This document shows positions 24,376 through 35,870 of a stretch of DNA of 64,000 bases, piece by piece. The stretch comes from Phycomyces nitens (taxonomy: Eukaryota > Mucoromycota > Mucoromycetes > Mucorales > Phycomycetaceae), in assembly GCA_022702545.1 (NCBI GenBank), contig JAHRBC010000003.1, positions 6,882,001 through 6,946,000 on the forward strand, given 5' to 3'. Each line of letters opens with the position of its first letter. Positions within the stretch are counted from its first letter, which is position 1. The notes under the pieces are model-generated. The model saw only the letters and a list, made by a program, of their open reading frames with translations, ran no database searches and was not told where the DNA came from. The position numbers and the translations under genes were made by a program.

Positions 24376-27020
24376 TTAGTAGCTTCCCTTGTCTACACCA
24401 TTGACAGCCCTGGTGTCAGCGAAAGATGTTGCTCCAGAAACATTGAGAAGCAGAATGCAAAGATAATATCTATCGACATCTCTGGGGGAGACGGTGTATA
24501 TTCGGCCAATTATCTTCCCATGTTGCCTCTTTCGTGGTGTCCACATCTTTGATCCCCTGTTCCAGACAAAATATTCAGGAAATTTGACATAATGGATATG
24601 TCTGGTTTCCGGGTGTTGAGCATTATACTCAAACCATGCTGTCAAGGTTGTCCTCGAATAGTTGCTTGCAATGTTGTCAGGGTCACTGGTTTCTCTAAAG
24701 TATACCGATTGTCTATCTTCAACACGGACAGCAAGACTTTGATGGGCTTGCAATTTTTGGTGAAGAGGGAACGAAAAGAGACGCCAAGATGACTCTGAAG
24801 CAGATACATATCTACCATCAAGGAATTCTTGGATTTCATTCCGCACTTGAGGTTCAGCGTCTTTGATTACTGCTCTTGTTCGGTCATGGCCTTTGTATAC
24901 GTATTTGTATAGATACTTAACTGAAGAAATTGTGGAACATATTTCAACATTTATATGAGCATCATACTTTGCACAAAGATATGGATTATTATGTGGAATA
25001 ATCCATTCATTGTTGAGTTCAAGTCTTCCTCTTTTCACTGTTTTCGCTGTTTTCACTGTCTATCCATCGTCTCGTCTTCTGTACAAAGGATATCCTCAAC
25101 TGTCTTCTTCCGTAGATTCTCTTAGTTTTCGTGGGTAGCCCTTTGTAAATTTGCCCTGGTATTGAGCATTCCACATGGCCCATGAACCATGTTTCTTGTC
25201 ACAGTCTCGTATGCTAATGGAAACTGATCTTGATCTGGAATCTCTGCAGAAACAACCGCATCGTACTCAGTGGGATTGACTGACTTATCTTCAGGTCTTG
25301 GAATCAATAGCATATGAGCATGAGGCAATCCACGTTTCTGAAACTCAATTACACTGATGCGTGCAACTACTCTTCCAAGTATATGCTTCTTCAATAAATC
25401 ATCCATAAGCTCCTTCATTTTCAGTCTGAAAACACGCGAGGTAAGATCAGGTCTATCATTCGACGATTGTCCCTTCACCAATTTCTCTTGTAATCTCTGG
25501 CCATCTTGGATTGCATGTCATAGTAATAAGGTAGTCAGGTTTACCAGAAATGACTGACTATGGTGATAGCATCTTGATACAACTGTCGCATGTGTCGAGG
25601 GCTTCCAATAAATGTGGATGGAAGTATCAAAGGAAATCATACACCTGTCAACGAATCACCTTGAGCATTTATGGCGTCTTGAACACCACTGTATACTTCT
25701 GCCCAGAGTTCATTCTGGTGATGTCTCAGATAATTTAGCCTTTGCTGCTCCATTTTGGCATACATATCAACTATGAATTTCACTAATTCTCTGAAGCTGA
25801 AATTGTTGAGTATGCAATATAATGTCTCTTCCTGTTGCATTTGAGTTGTCATCCATAATAACAGCTACTTCTGATTGAGTTGGTGTGTTATATCTGCGTG
25901 AATCGTCAGTGCTTTCTGCTCTTGGGCGTAACGTAAGATCACAGATTCCGCCATTTTCTTGGGATATAGCAGCAAGAGACTCGAAGAGAGATACAAAGGG
26001 GTTCACTCTATGCATAAGGCTTTGCAATGTACTCAAGGCTTCAAGATCCAATCACCCTGTTGTATTTTGGCGATGATTGATTTCGTTTTCAGTGTCATGG
26101 ATATAGATCTGAGCAAAGGAAGGAATGGAATCTTTGACAGGAAGCAGAGAGCCAGTCTTGTGGTGCAAACTGCCACTGATACGAAAGTTGTATGCTCCAC
26201 CATTGTTGTTTGCGACAGATTGATCAACTTTAACTCCAAGGGATGTGAAACTCAAAGCCATATTGTAGTTACGAATTTTTTCCATGAATGCCTTTGATCT
26301 TGGGGTTTGTCGTGTTGGAAGCGAATGCATTTCAGTAGGAGTAGGCTCGTATGGGTGTAGAATAAATCGCCCTGATCCACAGCACATGGAAAATGCCGGC
26401 TTTGTAATTGTTGACCTGGAAGTTCTTTCGTTAAGCCACATCATTGAGTGGCAGAAAGGACACGCGATATTCATCCTGCCAAGATCAATTCTTCCAGGTT
26501 CTGGATTTCCATTGATTCTTGCAGCATTCAAGGGCGAAGTTGCTGCTTCTGTTCTTGTCAGACTGTTTCTGTTATTGTGACAGTTTCGATGAGTTGACCT
26601 TTTGTGTCGAGGTTGAAGGCAACTGCCGTAGATAAGTATAACAGTATTGACCGTGTTTTCTACAGACTTCACAGAAACCGTTTCTTCCAATTCAACGTCT
26701 CTGGTATCAAATACTTTTACATTATTATCTTCCATAATAACGTCCTCAATAATGTCGATAACAGTGCCATCAGTACTCTCTACTACAGGAATTTGTAAAA
26801 GAGTGATGGCTGAGACATTCTCTTGATTCTCAATAGAAATTTCAGGAGATGATGAATTATCTTTGATTGTGATGTTGTCAACACTCTCATATCGGGCTTG
26901 TTTTCTCGGTCCGTTGTTCTCTGGACCAAAATGGGGATCCATAGGTCAATGCCGGCTTGTACGGCGAAACTTTCCAGGTTGTTTGCAGCTTGCACAAATT
27001 GGGGTAGTTGGTGATCTCAT
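24376..27020 (-). pseudogene. Helitron Rep (HUH nuclease) part, frameshifted
   Basis: Reading begins at ATG 27018-27020 (MRSPTTPICASCKQPGKFRR), then shifts frame into a long stretch (26942-26052) with the Helitron-like N-terminal block: ACPFCHSMMWLNER, FSMCCGSGRF, LPTRQTPRSKAF, MALSFTSLGVK, NNNGGAYNFRISG. Further left are FIGSPRHMRQLYQDAITIV and KPDYLITMTCNPRWPEI, split over different frames, then VIEFQKRGLPHAHMLLIPRP with the two metal-binding histidines of the HUH motif. Next come YLYKYVYKGHDRT and YYLCILLLNVSGATSFADTR, both standard downstream Helitron blocks. At least three frame changes and stop codons make it a pseudogene. In intact elements Rep nicks and joins DNA for rolling-circle transposition. 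Confidence 0.88.
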
Positions 27021-27235
27021 CTTAGATGTTGAAATTAGCAAAGAGAAACAAATCGTGGTTTTTTTTAATGTATTTAATGTATAAATATCAAGACTTGGGT
27101 TGAGTTTTAATTCGTATCTCTAAAGGATTTTATATATACAACAAAAATATACAACACAATTCATTCGAAAATATCGGTATTTTCAAATTTATAGCGAACC
27201 GTATCCTTCTCCTCAACATGGTCTAGGAAGTTGTT

Positions 27236-29060
27236 TTATTGACGCGACTTCTTCAACACATCCTTTTGGCTGTCATACTCATTCTAATAAAAAAAAACAG
27301 AATAAAATAAATAAGTAAAAATACCAATGATTTTACAAAGTTCAAGACATTTTACCTGCAGTTTTGCCAACAACTCAAAGACTGAGATCATGTTCGCCCT
27401 CGCGTCCCAGGTTACAGGAGTTGTTGCACTTCTCAATTCAACGACTTGCCATTTCGTTGGACTAAAAAGACTGCATTTTGTCAAGGTAATCTTGTCGCAG
27501 ATACACTGAACTCCGTAAGATGATAGTTTCTTAGCAGTTTCAAACGAAGCATTCTGGTATTTTAGGACTTCATTACGCAAGGAGTTGGTGGTCATGGTCA
27601 TGAGCTTCCAGGTATCTTCCAGGGAATGGTCACTGTATTCGGTAGAGAAAGGGCCAGATGATTCCATGATTAATACCTCGAACCCATCCTTGCGCCCAAC
27701 ACCATCTACAAACAACCTTTCGGTAGTGTTATTCCAGACACCTGGGATGATTTGGCTGCTGGCATGAGAAAGCATTCTTGATTCGCACCTTATGCATAAT
27801 ATTAACAATGTCAGTATATTTCAAACGTATTCCAATTAACATGCTAATTACTTACCAGCTAAATATGAACCCTTTGTTCATGATACAGAAATGCTTAAAG
27901 ATTGGTACAATGTATTCTGTCCAAAAGGTCCTCTCATGGCTTTTGTTAAAATCAACTCTCTGGAATAATCCCCAGAAATCGACCAAAATGATTGCGATTG
28001 TCGAGAAAAAAAGCTACTCTCCAACGAGCCCCAAGCCAAAGCTTCACTCTTGAAACGCCACACAGCCAGAGGAAAGTCTTTGAATTCTACATCGCCAGTC
28101 ATCAAGTCTTTTAGGAGGTTGAGTACATTAGGGAACCTCCCTAAACCCTGCAAAGCCTTTTGATCAACACGATTGTTGTTCAAAGCGTCTCGCAAATAGA
28201 GTGGCACCAATGATAAAGGCATATCGGATATTGCGATATAGCAATATAGCACTTTTCTTGTACGTTTTTAATATCTGTGATTGATAACTTTGGTAAATTA
28301 GGAGTATGATTTATCAATCTTGAAGGCCCCATCAATTCAGTTTCGCTTGCATCCGGCGAGTCCTATATATATCATCAATAATGAATACACTAGTATAATT
28401 TTTTTTTACATATATTGATTTATAACTTTACCATGTTTGCCGATTGGCTTGGTCCTGCAGTGTTGTCTACATGATGATCTAGATCATGGTTTTAGTCGAT
28501 ATTTGGAATAATCGTTATGTTATAAACACTTACCATTATCCATTTCTTTTAATGTAGCCTCTTTGACAACATCCAGAGCCTTATCTGTGATGTTGTAGGC
28601 AGATTTTATGGCTTTTTTTTGGATAATGTACGTGAGTTTTCTTTCAATTCGAGGTCTTGTATCCTTCCTCGTTTTGCGGTATATAGCTTAACAAAGTCCT
28701 CAAAGAACTTTGGTTTGAGCGAATAACTATAGCAGCTATTGGTAAATCTTGACAATTGGTCTGCTACGTTTTTTGATTTTCCAATATTTTCCAAGCTTGA
28801 TCTTATGTAAGATAGGGCCTGAGCAGCTTTCGTGCGAGAAACATCATCGGCTTGAATGGAATTAACAAGTTTGGGTGGACTAGTCCACCCAGTGATTGGT
28901 GCACGTAGAAAGGCTTTTGACACTTCTCTGGCATTACTTTGCTCAACATTGGCATTCAGAATTCTTTTCTTGGGGATGGGTTCATTGACAATAGAAGGAC
29001 CTACCGATTTAGCGCAAACGTTTTCTTTTTGAGATTTAAACTTTGGAATCTTTAGTAGGC
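27236..29060 (-). CDS. Spliced orphan gene, probably a lineage-restricted family
   Basis: Not assigned to a known function. Sequence context suggests a multi-exon gene on the minus strand. The right-hand part reads KKRILNANVEQSNAREVSK, then FLRAPITGWTSPPKLVNSI and ALSYIRSSLENIGKSKNVAD. A middle exon near 27880-28200 has LVPLYLRDALNNNRVDQKAL and FPLAVWRFKSEALAWGSLES. The last large exon has RCESRMLSHASSQIIPGVWN, RLFVDGVGRKDGFEVLIMES and YGVQCICDKITLTKCSLFSP, and splices to a final exon encoding NEYDSQKDVLKKSRQ with its stop at 27236. The start exon is not resolved: no in-frame ATG precedes KIPKFKSQ. The pattern (E...D...E-V-L-I-M-E-S) loosely recalls nuclease folds but lacks the lysine. Similar proteins recur in Mucoromycota genomes (recollection, not searched). 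Confidence 0.6.
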
Positions 29061-30257
29061 CTTGTCAATCGTAAAATATTGCGCTTTTTTCATTTTTTTT
29101 TGAATAAGTATCATTGTATATGTTTGTCAAAAAGTCTTGAAAAATATTTGAACATGAAATATCTTGTTCAAATCATGCAAGAAATATATATATATATATA
29201 TCTTTCTAATATGCTATCCATGAAAACACGGTATTTTATGATTAACCAGGCCTACCGTGTTGTTGTCTTTATCAGGTTGAGTGATTAAAAAAAGTGGTCT
29301 AGAATTGAAGATCATGAGAAGCATAAAATACTCCATGAAATTTGCAATCACTTTTGCGGTTTCGTCATTATTTTCTCCTTCTCTCTCTCTCTCTCCCTGG
29401 CTTATGCAGATTGGCAAACCAATGGTGGTAGGTGTGGTACAATGACTGTAACTTGCCAAGACCCTTTTCCCTTTCCAAGAGCATCAGGGGTAATCATTAA
29501 ATTGTTCCATTATCTTAAACTTGAGGGCAGATCTTACATACTAAGTGTGCTTCCCTCCTCATTTTGACGAGAAATAACGTTATGGGTTAGACAGACCAAT
29601 GTATTTCGTTGTCAAGGGATCTTTGTAGAATGCCTCAAAACCCTGGCTGTTGTCTGCACGCTTTTCAAGTTGCTAATATCATGTAAATACACTAATCAAC
29701 TTAAACGCTTTCTATGCGTTTACCGTGTGCATCTGGGGTTTTGAATGAACGAGAAAGTTCAGTATAAATACATGAAATAATAATAATAAATAACAACATA
29801 TTAATGCTTTACTTTTCAGTGTCATATCTATCTGAATGAACCTGCATGGGAGAGCTTTCCACAAGTTGGCCACTAGTATAATTTATTGACTTTTATTACT
29901 CAATCACTCAAACTTGCTTTGGAATGGTGAAAGTTTCTCCTATTTCTTTTAGAAGTTGCCCAAAGGTTTGTTTAAATAACTCGTGTATTTGACATTATTA
30001 CAATTATTTTTACCCAACAAGGAGCTCTTAATAGTTTCATAAGCAGCTTATTTTCTATCTGCTGCATGTTAATATGAAAAAAAGAAAAGAAAACTTGAAT
30101 AAACCATTTTGTTCACAGTTATTTTCTTTTTGAAGTATTTTAAAGCGATCGACTCAAGCTGTTTTCTGGCATTACTAATAAAGTCTATAGAGAGAAGAAG
30201 CAACCTGGTGGGAGGGTAGAGGGGGATTTATACGCACTGTAACTTATAACTAATACT
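29061..30257. other. AT-rich intergenic region, no supportable gene
   Basis: About 1.2 kb with only short open frames. A fragment near 29300-29450 could be an upstream exon of the orphan gene (ANFMEYFMLLMIFNSRPL before a GTAGG donor at about 29250), but phase cannot be confirmed. A (TA)n tract lies at 29187-29201 and a CT-rich tract at 29376-29398. Confidence 0.45.
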
Positions 30258-30582
30258 AATGGCAACGTTTGTGAAACAAAGACAGAGGATGTGGTGGCTA
30301 CCCGCCCTAGTTTAACGTGGAAGAAATACTTTAAAGGTTTCTTTTAGACAAACCAAGATTCTATATATAAGACCATTTTGATATTTCATTATTTAAATTT
30401 AGCTATCTTCCCTCTTCTTGTCACCAAATTATCTCGCAAAAAGCTATGTGCTTGCAAGAAAGGTATAAAGGAGAAGGATATAGTAGAAAATTTTTATATA
30501 TAATAATAATATGAGAATAAAAGTGCGGCTAGGAAGCCTATAACCAACATCCTCTGTCTTTGTTTCACCAACGTTACCATTT
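30258..30582. mobile_element. Small terminal-inverted-repeat element (MITE-like)
   Basis: Two 37 bp segments in inverted orientation, 30258-30294 and about 30545-30581, share the core GTGAAACAAAGACAGAGGAT and differ at about three positions. They enclose about 250 bp of AT-rich non-coding DNA. Size, TIR length and lack of coding capacity fit a MITE. No clear target duplication is seen, and a second copy is not present in this window, so it might instead be a simple foldback structure. Confidence 0.5.
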
Positions 30583-30731
30583 TTATAAAAGTGACAATTA
30601 TTTCTGTGAAAACGCCAATTTCCATAGGTTTGACTGTATATATATATGTGTGTGTGTGTGTTTGTGTATTGTAGAGATTTGATCAAATCGAATATATAAT
30701 TCCTTTATTATCTTCACTAATCTTTACATTT

Positions 30732-31415
30732 ATGCCAGTATATTCACCTTCTCTTGCTTCATTCTGGGATGATATGCGGGCCATCGAGCCTCCTTCTATT
30801 CGTCTGGAGAGACGAGCAAGAGAACGATCGTCAGTATGGCGCCATTCATTCCACCCATTAGAAATGCCACCTGCAGAAACAACCACAACCAATCCCGATT
30901 ACAGCCCAATCTCGTCTACTGGAAGTGAACCTATAGCTATATTCGAAGCAGACAGCAGCGATGACAGCCAGATTACGACACCTGGAAGACAAGAAGACAT
31001 TGAAACAGTGGTACGAGCCCTCCATCGCTTCCATCTCTTTAGACGTATTCTACCGGCAACCGAGCGGCCGAATTCGCTGGGTTTCTCGTTGCCCTCTACA
31101 GCCGTCTTGTCATTGCTGTGCGATGAGGATTGTAAGCAGGAATGGTTAACACAGTACCTCACTCCTGATGGAGAGTTTGATCCCGGACTGGCTGTGTTGG
31201 CAGCAGCGGTCTATGAGCAGTTCCGTATAGACGGCCCAGTCTGCTGTAGAGATGTGCTGCTGGCAGGAGAGGAGCTCTATGGTGAAGACTGGCCCAACCG
31301 CCTGCATCCCAAAGGAAGAAACCATGTACTGGATAAATTGTCAACCGTGGCTCACATACAGCAAAAGTTGAAAGACAGCGGAAGGCTGGAAACAGTAGAT
31401 CATGCGATTCGTTAG
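30732..31415 (+). CDS. Orphan 227-residue protein, function unknown
   Basis: Uninterrupted reading frame from ATG 30732 with no recognisable domain. The N-terminal 80 residues are polar and proline/serine-rich (SFWDDMRAIEPPSIRLERRA, then AETTTTNPDYSPISSTGSEP), probably disordered. The C-terminal half is helical and looks folded: IETVVRALHRFHLFRRIL, LCDEDCKQEWLTQYLTPDGE, FDPGLAVLAAAVYEQFRIDG, RDVLLAGEELYGEDWPNRLH. No signal peptide or membrane segment. Amino-acid bias and codon use support a real gene. It ends 210 bp before the ClpX start on the same strand. A TA/TG repeat (30642-30662) lies 70 bp upstream. Confidence 0.6.
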   Translation: MPVYSPSLASFWDDMRAIEPPSIRLERRARERSSVWRHSFHPLEMPPAETTTTNPDYSPISSTGSEPIAIFEADSSDDSQITTPGRQEDIETVVRALHRFHLFRRILPATERPNSLGFSLPSTAVLSLLCDEDCKQEWLTQYLTPDGEFDPGLAVLAAAVYEQFRIDGPVCCRDVLLAGEELYGEDWPNRLHPKGRNHVLDKLSTVAHIQQKLKDSGRLETVDHAIR

Positions 31416-31625
31416 TCCGACATGGCTTACCCATCAATCCGCTATTAAAACATAAAGAGACAGAGAGAGAGATATTGCCTGAAAAGAAGCCTATACCTAC
31501 CTTTATACAAAAAAACAAAAAAATCATTAACCATTTTTGTTTCTCTCTTACCAATTCTTATCCCCTTCTTTCCACCCTTTTCTTCTTCTTCTTGTTCTTC
31601 CCAAGCTCTAAATAACATTTTGTTA

Positions 31626-33744
31626 ATGTCAAAAGTGTCTCGTCTTCTTTTACCAACCAGCGATCTCATCAAGATTGTCTTTCCAAGGTCTGCCAAGTTT
31701 GCAAAGCGCGTCACCATCACCCGCCATTACCATGCCGTAGACCCTGTCCAGCCAAACCCTCTCAATCAACCCATACGTCCCATCGACACCCTCATCTCAT
31801 CTCAACTAGCCAATCCCCGCACCGTAAGCACCAACTGCCCCCCCTGTTTATTTTCACTCTTGCTGATAATAGCTATTAGATTGTCAAACACCTTGATGAG
31901 TATGTAATCGGCCAAGACAGGGCCAAGAAGATCCTCGCAGTCGCTGTCTACAATCACTATAACCGTGTCCAGGCCAATCTATCCCACGAATCCACCCAAG
32001 AAGACCCCCAAGGACTAGCTGCAGACCAAGAAGATCGCAGTTTCGCAGAGCATCATTCTGCTATTTCACAAGACTATTATCTCGCCAGCCCTGTCCAATC
32101 AAGCGAACTGGTTCCCGCAGATAGGGGTGCATCATCGTATGGTGAGATAACTTTGGGATCCCAAGACGTATGAGTGTGGATAAACTTATCCATAGTATGA
32201 TGACAGGAAATCAAAGGCGGTCCTGGATTAACCCTCCTTCTGAAGCTCCCCAGAAACCAAATTCAGATAAGCCATTGGCCGTTCCTGTTGCTTCAGAAGA
32301 AAAGACAGTCTATGATAAAAGCAATGTTTTATTGATTGGGCCCACAGGGTCAGGAAAGACCTTGCTTGCAAAGACATTGGCCGAGATCCTCAAAGTTCCC
32401 TTCTCAATGTCAGACGCAACACCTTTTACTCAGGCAGGCTATGTGGGTGAAGATGTAGAGCTGGTTATCCAGCGTCTATTGCAGGTACACAACATAAGAT
32501 AACATATCAAATGCAAATCAATCTGGCTTTGCTAATTAGGGTTTGGTCTCTAGTCGTGCGATTATAACGTGAAAAAGGCCGAGACCGGCATTGTGTTTAT
32601 CGATGAGATTGACAAAATTGCCAGGCGTTCTGATACCCATTCAGCCTCTCGAGATGTCTCTGGAGAAGGTGTTCAACAAGTATGTGTTGGTTTCATATAT
32701 AGAAGCCTATTAACACTTTGCCAGTCATTGTTGAGAATGCTGGAAGGCACAACGATTCACATTACAGACAAGTCAAATGGAGGGCAGGCTAATGGCAGAA
32801 GAAACACGCCTGCTGGGTCAATGTACGGTCAGGGACCATCTGGAAAGGGAGAGACATATGCAGTTGATACAAGCAACATTCTATTTATTCTCAGTGGTGC
32901 ATTTATCGGTCTCGAAAAGACCGTCCAAGATCGAATGGCCAAAGGAGTAAGTAGGAACAAGACTCTATTCTTTGAGACACTTAATAATGTTGGTACAGTC
33001 AATCGGATTTGGAGCAAGTATTCGAAAGATATCAAAGGACGGCTCTGAAGAGGTCCAGGCCGATCAGCCCGAGCCTTTGTCCCTTGTTGAGCCAGAAGGT
33101 ACATAATACACACTCTTGTCTTGAAAGCAGCTTATGAATCTTGTTGTACATGTAGATTTAGTAAAGTACGGGTTGATTCCCGAGTTTGTTGGTAGACTGC
33201 CAGTAGTTGCGTCTGTCAATAGTCTGAGTGTTGATGATCTTGTCAAAGTATTGACTGAGCCAAAGAATTCACTGGTGGCACAGTACAAGGGATTGTTTGA
33301 ATTGAGTCAGGTACATACATAAAATAGGCACTTTATGGCTAGAGATATCAAAGTTAACCTTTTATTTATATTTATATATACATCTTTTAAAGGTTGGTTT
33401 GAGGTTTAGCAAGACAGCTTTAAAACGTGTGGCCGAACATGCACTAGAGAAGAAGACGGGTGCTCGTGGGCTACGTCGTATTATGGTATGTATTTATGTC
33501 TTTAGTTATATACAACCACTAATTGCTTTTATATTTGCAGGAGTCCATTTTGCTTGAACCAATGTACGATGCACCCGGATCTTACATTCGACAGGTAGTT
33601 GTCGATAGCAAGGTTGTCGATAAGCAAAAACCGGCTGTCTACATTAGCCACCATCAAAAACAGCTTGCAGATACTATTGTCAGTCAAGACGATGGCTCAG
33701 AGGCCGATTCGGACACTCGAGAGCAAGAGATGACTGTAATCTAA
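31626..33744 (+). CDS. MCX1: Mitochondrial ClpX-type AAA+ unfoldase
   Basis: ATP-dependent unfoldase of the mitochondrial matrix, acting alone or with ClpP. Start ATG 31626 gives a basic presequence ([16 protein letters not shown]...[14 protein letters not shown]). Exons: 31626-31823, 31880-32141, 32207-32484, then from 32554 onward, about nine in total. Motifs: [20 protein letters not shown]; Walker [20 protein letters not shown]; pore loop GYVGEDVE; Walker [65 protein letters not shown]; arginine sensor region [12 protein letters not shown]. The bacterial zinc-binding domain is absent, as in fungal Mcx1. An Asp/Ser-rich insert (about residues 95-150) separates the N-terminal block from Walker A. 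The last exon carries an acidic tail. The 3' end is 158 bp from the convergent Csm3 gene. Confidence 0.94.
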
Positions 33745-33901
33745 AGTGACAGTTTTACTTTCTATCCTTACATTATGTACCATACACTTTCTATTGTTAT
33801 TTTTCGTTTCTTTCTTTTTCGTTTTTGGGTAGTTGGCTTTATCTACTCAATTCATTCCCATCTCAATTCCAACCCCTTTTCTCTTCTTTTTCTTGCATTA
33901 T

Positions 33902-35027
33902 TTACATATCATTTATATACTCTGCTCCTGGATCTTCTTCATCCTCATCTTCACTATCATCATGTCGCATGGAAGCCATGCGTTGTCTTTCTTGTTCGCG
34001 CTTGCGAGCAGCTAGTTTGGCTAGTGCTGCTGCTCGATTGGCTTTGGCAGGATCAGGCACTTTAGGGGTGTGTTCTTTTGGCTTTGGTGGTGCAACGATA
34101 GGATTAGGGCTGGACTTGGGAAATTGAAAGAGAGGCTCTTCATCATCTGAAGAATCATCCTGGTTGATAGGAGTGGCCGCGAATGCATTATTAATATGAG
34201 ATCTGGTGGGTGTTGTGTTTAGAGTTGGTGAGGATTCTGTAGTTGTTTCGTGTGGAGGAAGAACAGGAGAGCGTGTTGGCCTGGGTACATGTGTTGTGCT
34301 AGATGAAGCACGTCTTTCGTTCTCCTCGTCTTTGGATAAATATTGCAATAGATGTTGGTTGTTCTTTAATAACTGGATACTTCATTAAATGTCTCAAAGT
34401 ACCTTCTACAGTCATTCCAGACAATTCGCCCGCTTGTGCCTGCCCATTATCTTCTTGATGTACTCGGTCTCTCTTTGATTCAAACTCATCTTGCCAAGTA
34501 GATAAGACGGTTTGACAACGTGCGTTTGCAGTTGCCTTTAACACAGAATGTGAGAAATCGCTAAATGCCAGACGAGGAAAGAGATTGTCTGCCCAGATAT
34601 GATAAAACTCCATCAGGCGTGCTAGATCAAGGTCCTTTATACCGTACATTTAATAAGAGCCAACAGGTGGACTGCAGTCCATGTTCGTGGTTTATATACC
34701 TCGTAACCTCTACCCTTGAAGCGAAGCCAAGGTGCTTCGTGTCTTATGCGTGGCAGGCCCTTATCAGATAGCATACTAATCCAATTGAATCCAAATTCAT
34801 GCTTTTCTTAGGGGGGTTAAATAGGTATCTTACAGGTCAGCATCGAGTTTTTTAAAGTGTCGCTTGGCACGAACAGGTTCCTCTTCTTCGCCAGCTCGTT
34901 TATTACCGCGTGCAGCGAGGGGATCAAAGGTGCTAGAGGTATTCTGGGAGGTCTCTCCAGTGGTTTTTCCAAAGGGATCAAGATCCCCAAGTAGATCATA
35001 AAAGCTATCATTCAAATCGTCATTCAT
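33902..35027 (-). CDS. CSM3: Csm3/Swi3 (TIPIN) replication fork protection protein
   Basis: Partner of Tof1/Timeless that stabilises stalled replication forks and mediates the S-phase checkpoint. Start ATG 35025-35027 (MNDDLNDSFYDLLGDLDPFG). The Swi3 domain is split over two or three exons: LLSDKGLPRIRHEAPWLRFK followed by GRGYE, then DLARLMEFYHIWADNLFPRL and AFSDFSHSVLKATANARCQT. This matches TIPIN's LISERGLP, KFKGKGHE and HWAHRLFPKLQF. The C-terminal region (33902-34350) is disordered and acidic (DDSSDDEEPLFQF; DSEDEDEEDPGAEY) with a basic helix (AKANRAAALAKLAARKREQE), where family members bind RPA. Small introns near 34390 and 34660-34850 are needed to keep frame. It shares a 225 bp divergent promoter with NHP2. 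Confidence 0.88.
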
Positions 35028-35252
35028 TATTATAATTGTTGGTTTGTTTGAACAGAAACAAATTTGGTAAGGTGGACTTTATGACCAGAAAGAGACAGAG
35101 AGAGATAGAGGGGCTGGGAAGTGAGGACCGCCAGATATATTGGAACACCGCTCAAAAAGACAGAGTGGCTTTTGCCTGTCACAACTTTTTTTTTCCATGT
35201 AAGGCTCTCGAACGGTCTTGCTAGCTGATCATCCCTACAAAAACTAATCGCC

Positions 35253-35870
35253 ATGGCCAAAGAAAAGAAAGAAAAGAAGGTGAAGCAGGAGAGTATGGAT
35301 GTTGATTCCGAGGTTGAGACTGTCCGTTATCTCTCTCCTATTGCCCACCCTTTGGCTGAGAAGAAGTTCACCAAGAAGATCTTCAAGACAATCAAGAAGG
35401 GTAAGATTTTTTTTTTCTTACATGCGTGATCTCCGAATACTAACCAACAATTTATAGCTGGCAAGGCCAAGCACGTTCGCCGTGGCGTAAAGGAAGTCGG
35501 AAAGGCTCTCCGCAAGGGTGAGAAGGGTTTTGTTATCATTGCCGGTGACATTTCCCCCATTGACGTTGTGGCCCACATGCCCGTCTTGTGCGAGGACAAC
35601 AACGTGCCATACGTCTTTGTCTCCTCAAAGGAGGAGCTTGGAGAGGCAAGTTTAACCAAGCGCCCCACTTCCGTCGCCATGGTTGTATTTGGTGGCAAGT
35701 CAAAGAGTGCCAAGGATACCGAGGCAGCTGCTGACTACAAGGAGATGTATGATGAGTGCTATGCTCAGGCAAAGGAGTTGGTAAGTTGTTTAAAGCCAAT
35801 TGGTGATGATAAGTAAGAACCTACAACTAATTATTTTGATTTCTTTTAGGATGAGAAGCTTGTTTATTAA
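35253..35870 (+). CDS. NHP2: H/ACA snoRNP protein Nhp2 (L7Ae family)
   Basis: Nucleolar RNA-binding subunit of H/ACA snoRNPs, which guide pseudouridylation. Three exons fit in phase: 35253-35400, 35458-35780 and 35850-35870, giving 163 residues. A basic N-terminus (AKEKKEKKVKQESMDVD) is followed by LSPIAHPLAEKKFTKKIFKT, then the L7Ae core: VRRGVKEVGKALRKGEKGFV, IIAGDISPIDVVAHMPVLCE, NNVPYVFVSSKEELGEA and TSVAMVV. The third exon encodes only DEKLVY and the stop. Codon bias is strong toward C-ending codons. Gar1 of the same particle lies 12 kb upstream on the same strand. Nhp2 is distinguished from ribosomal eL8 and Snu13 by its length and the LSPIAHPLA segment. Confidence 0.95.

Larger units (their letters stand above)
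23400..27020 (-). mobile_element. Helitron relic, truncated at its helicase end
   Basis: A rolling-circle transposon remnant on the minus strand. From right to left it encodes a zinc-finger-like start (CASCKQPGKFRR), the Helitron-like N-terminal domain, the HUH replication initiator (EFQKRGLPHAHML) and part of a Pif1-type helicase. Frameshifts and stops interrupt it throughout. The helicase ends after motif III and the conserved TTNMR segment, so the last third, including the final helicase motifs and the 3' terminal hairpin with CTRR, is missing. The cut end abuts the 3' flank of GAR1. No terminal TC/CTRR pair can be assigned. It cannot be autonomous. Confidence 0.9.
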
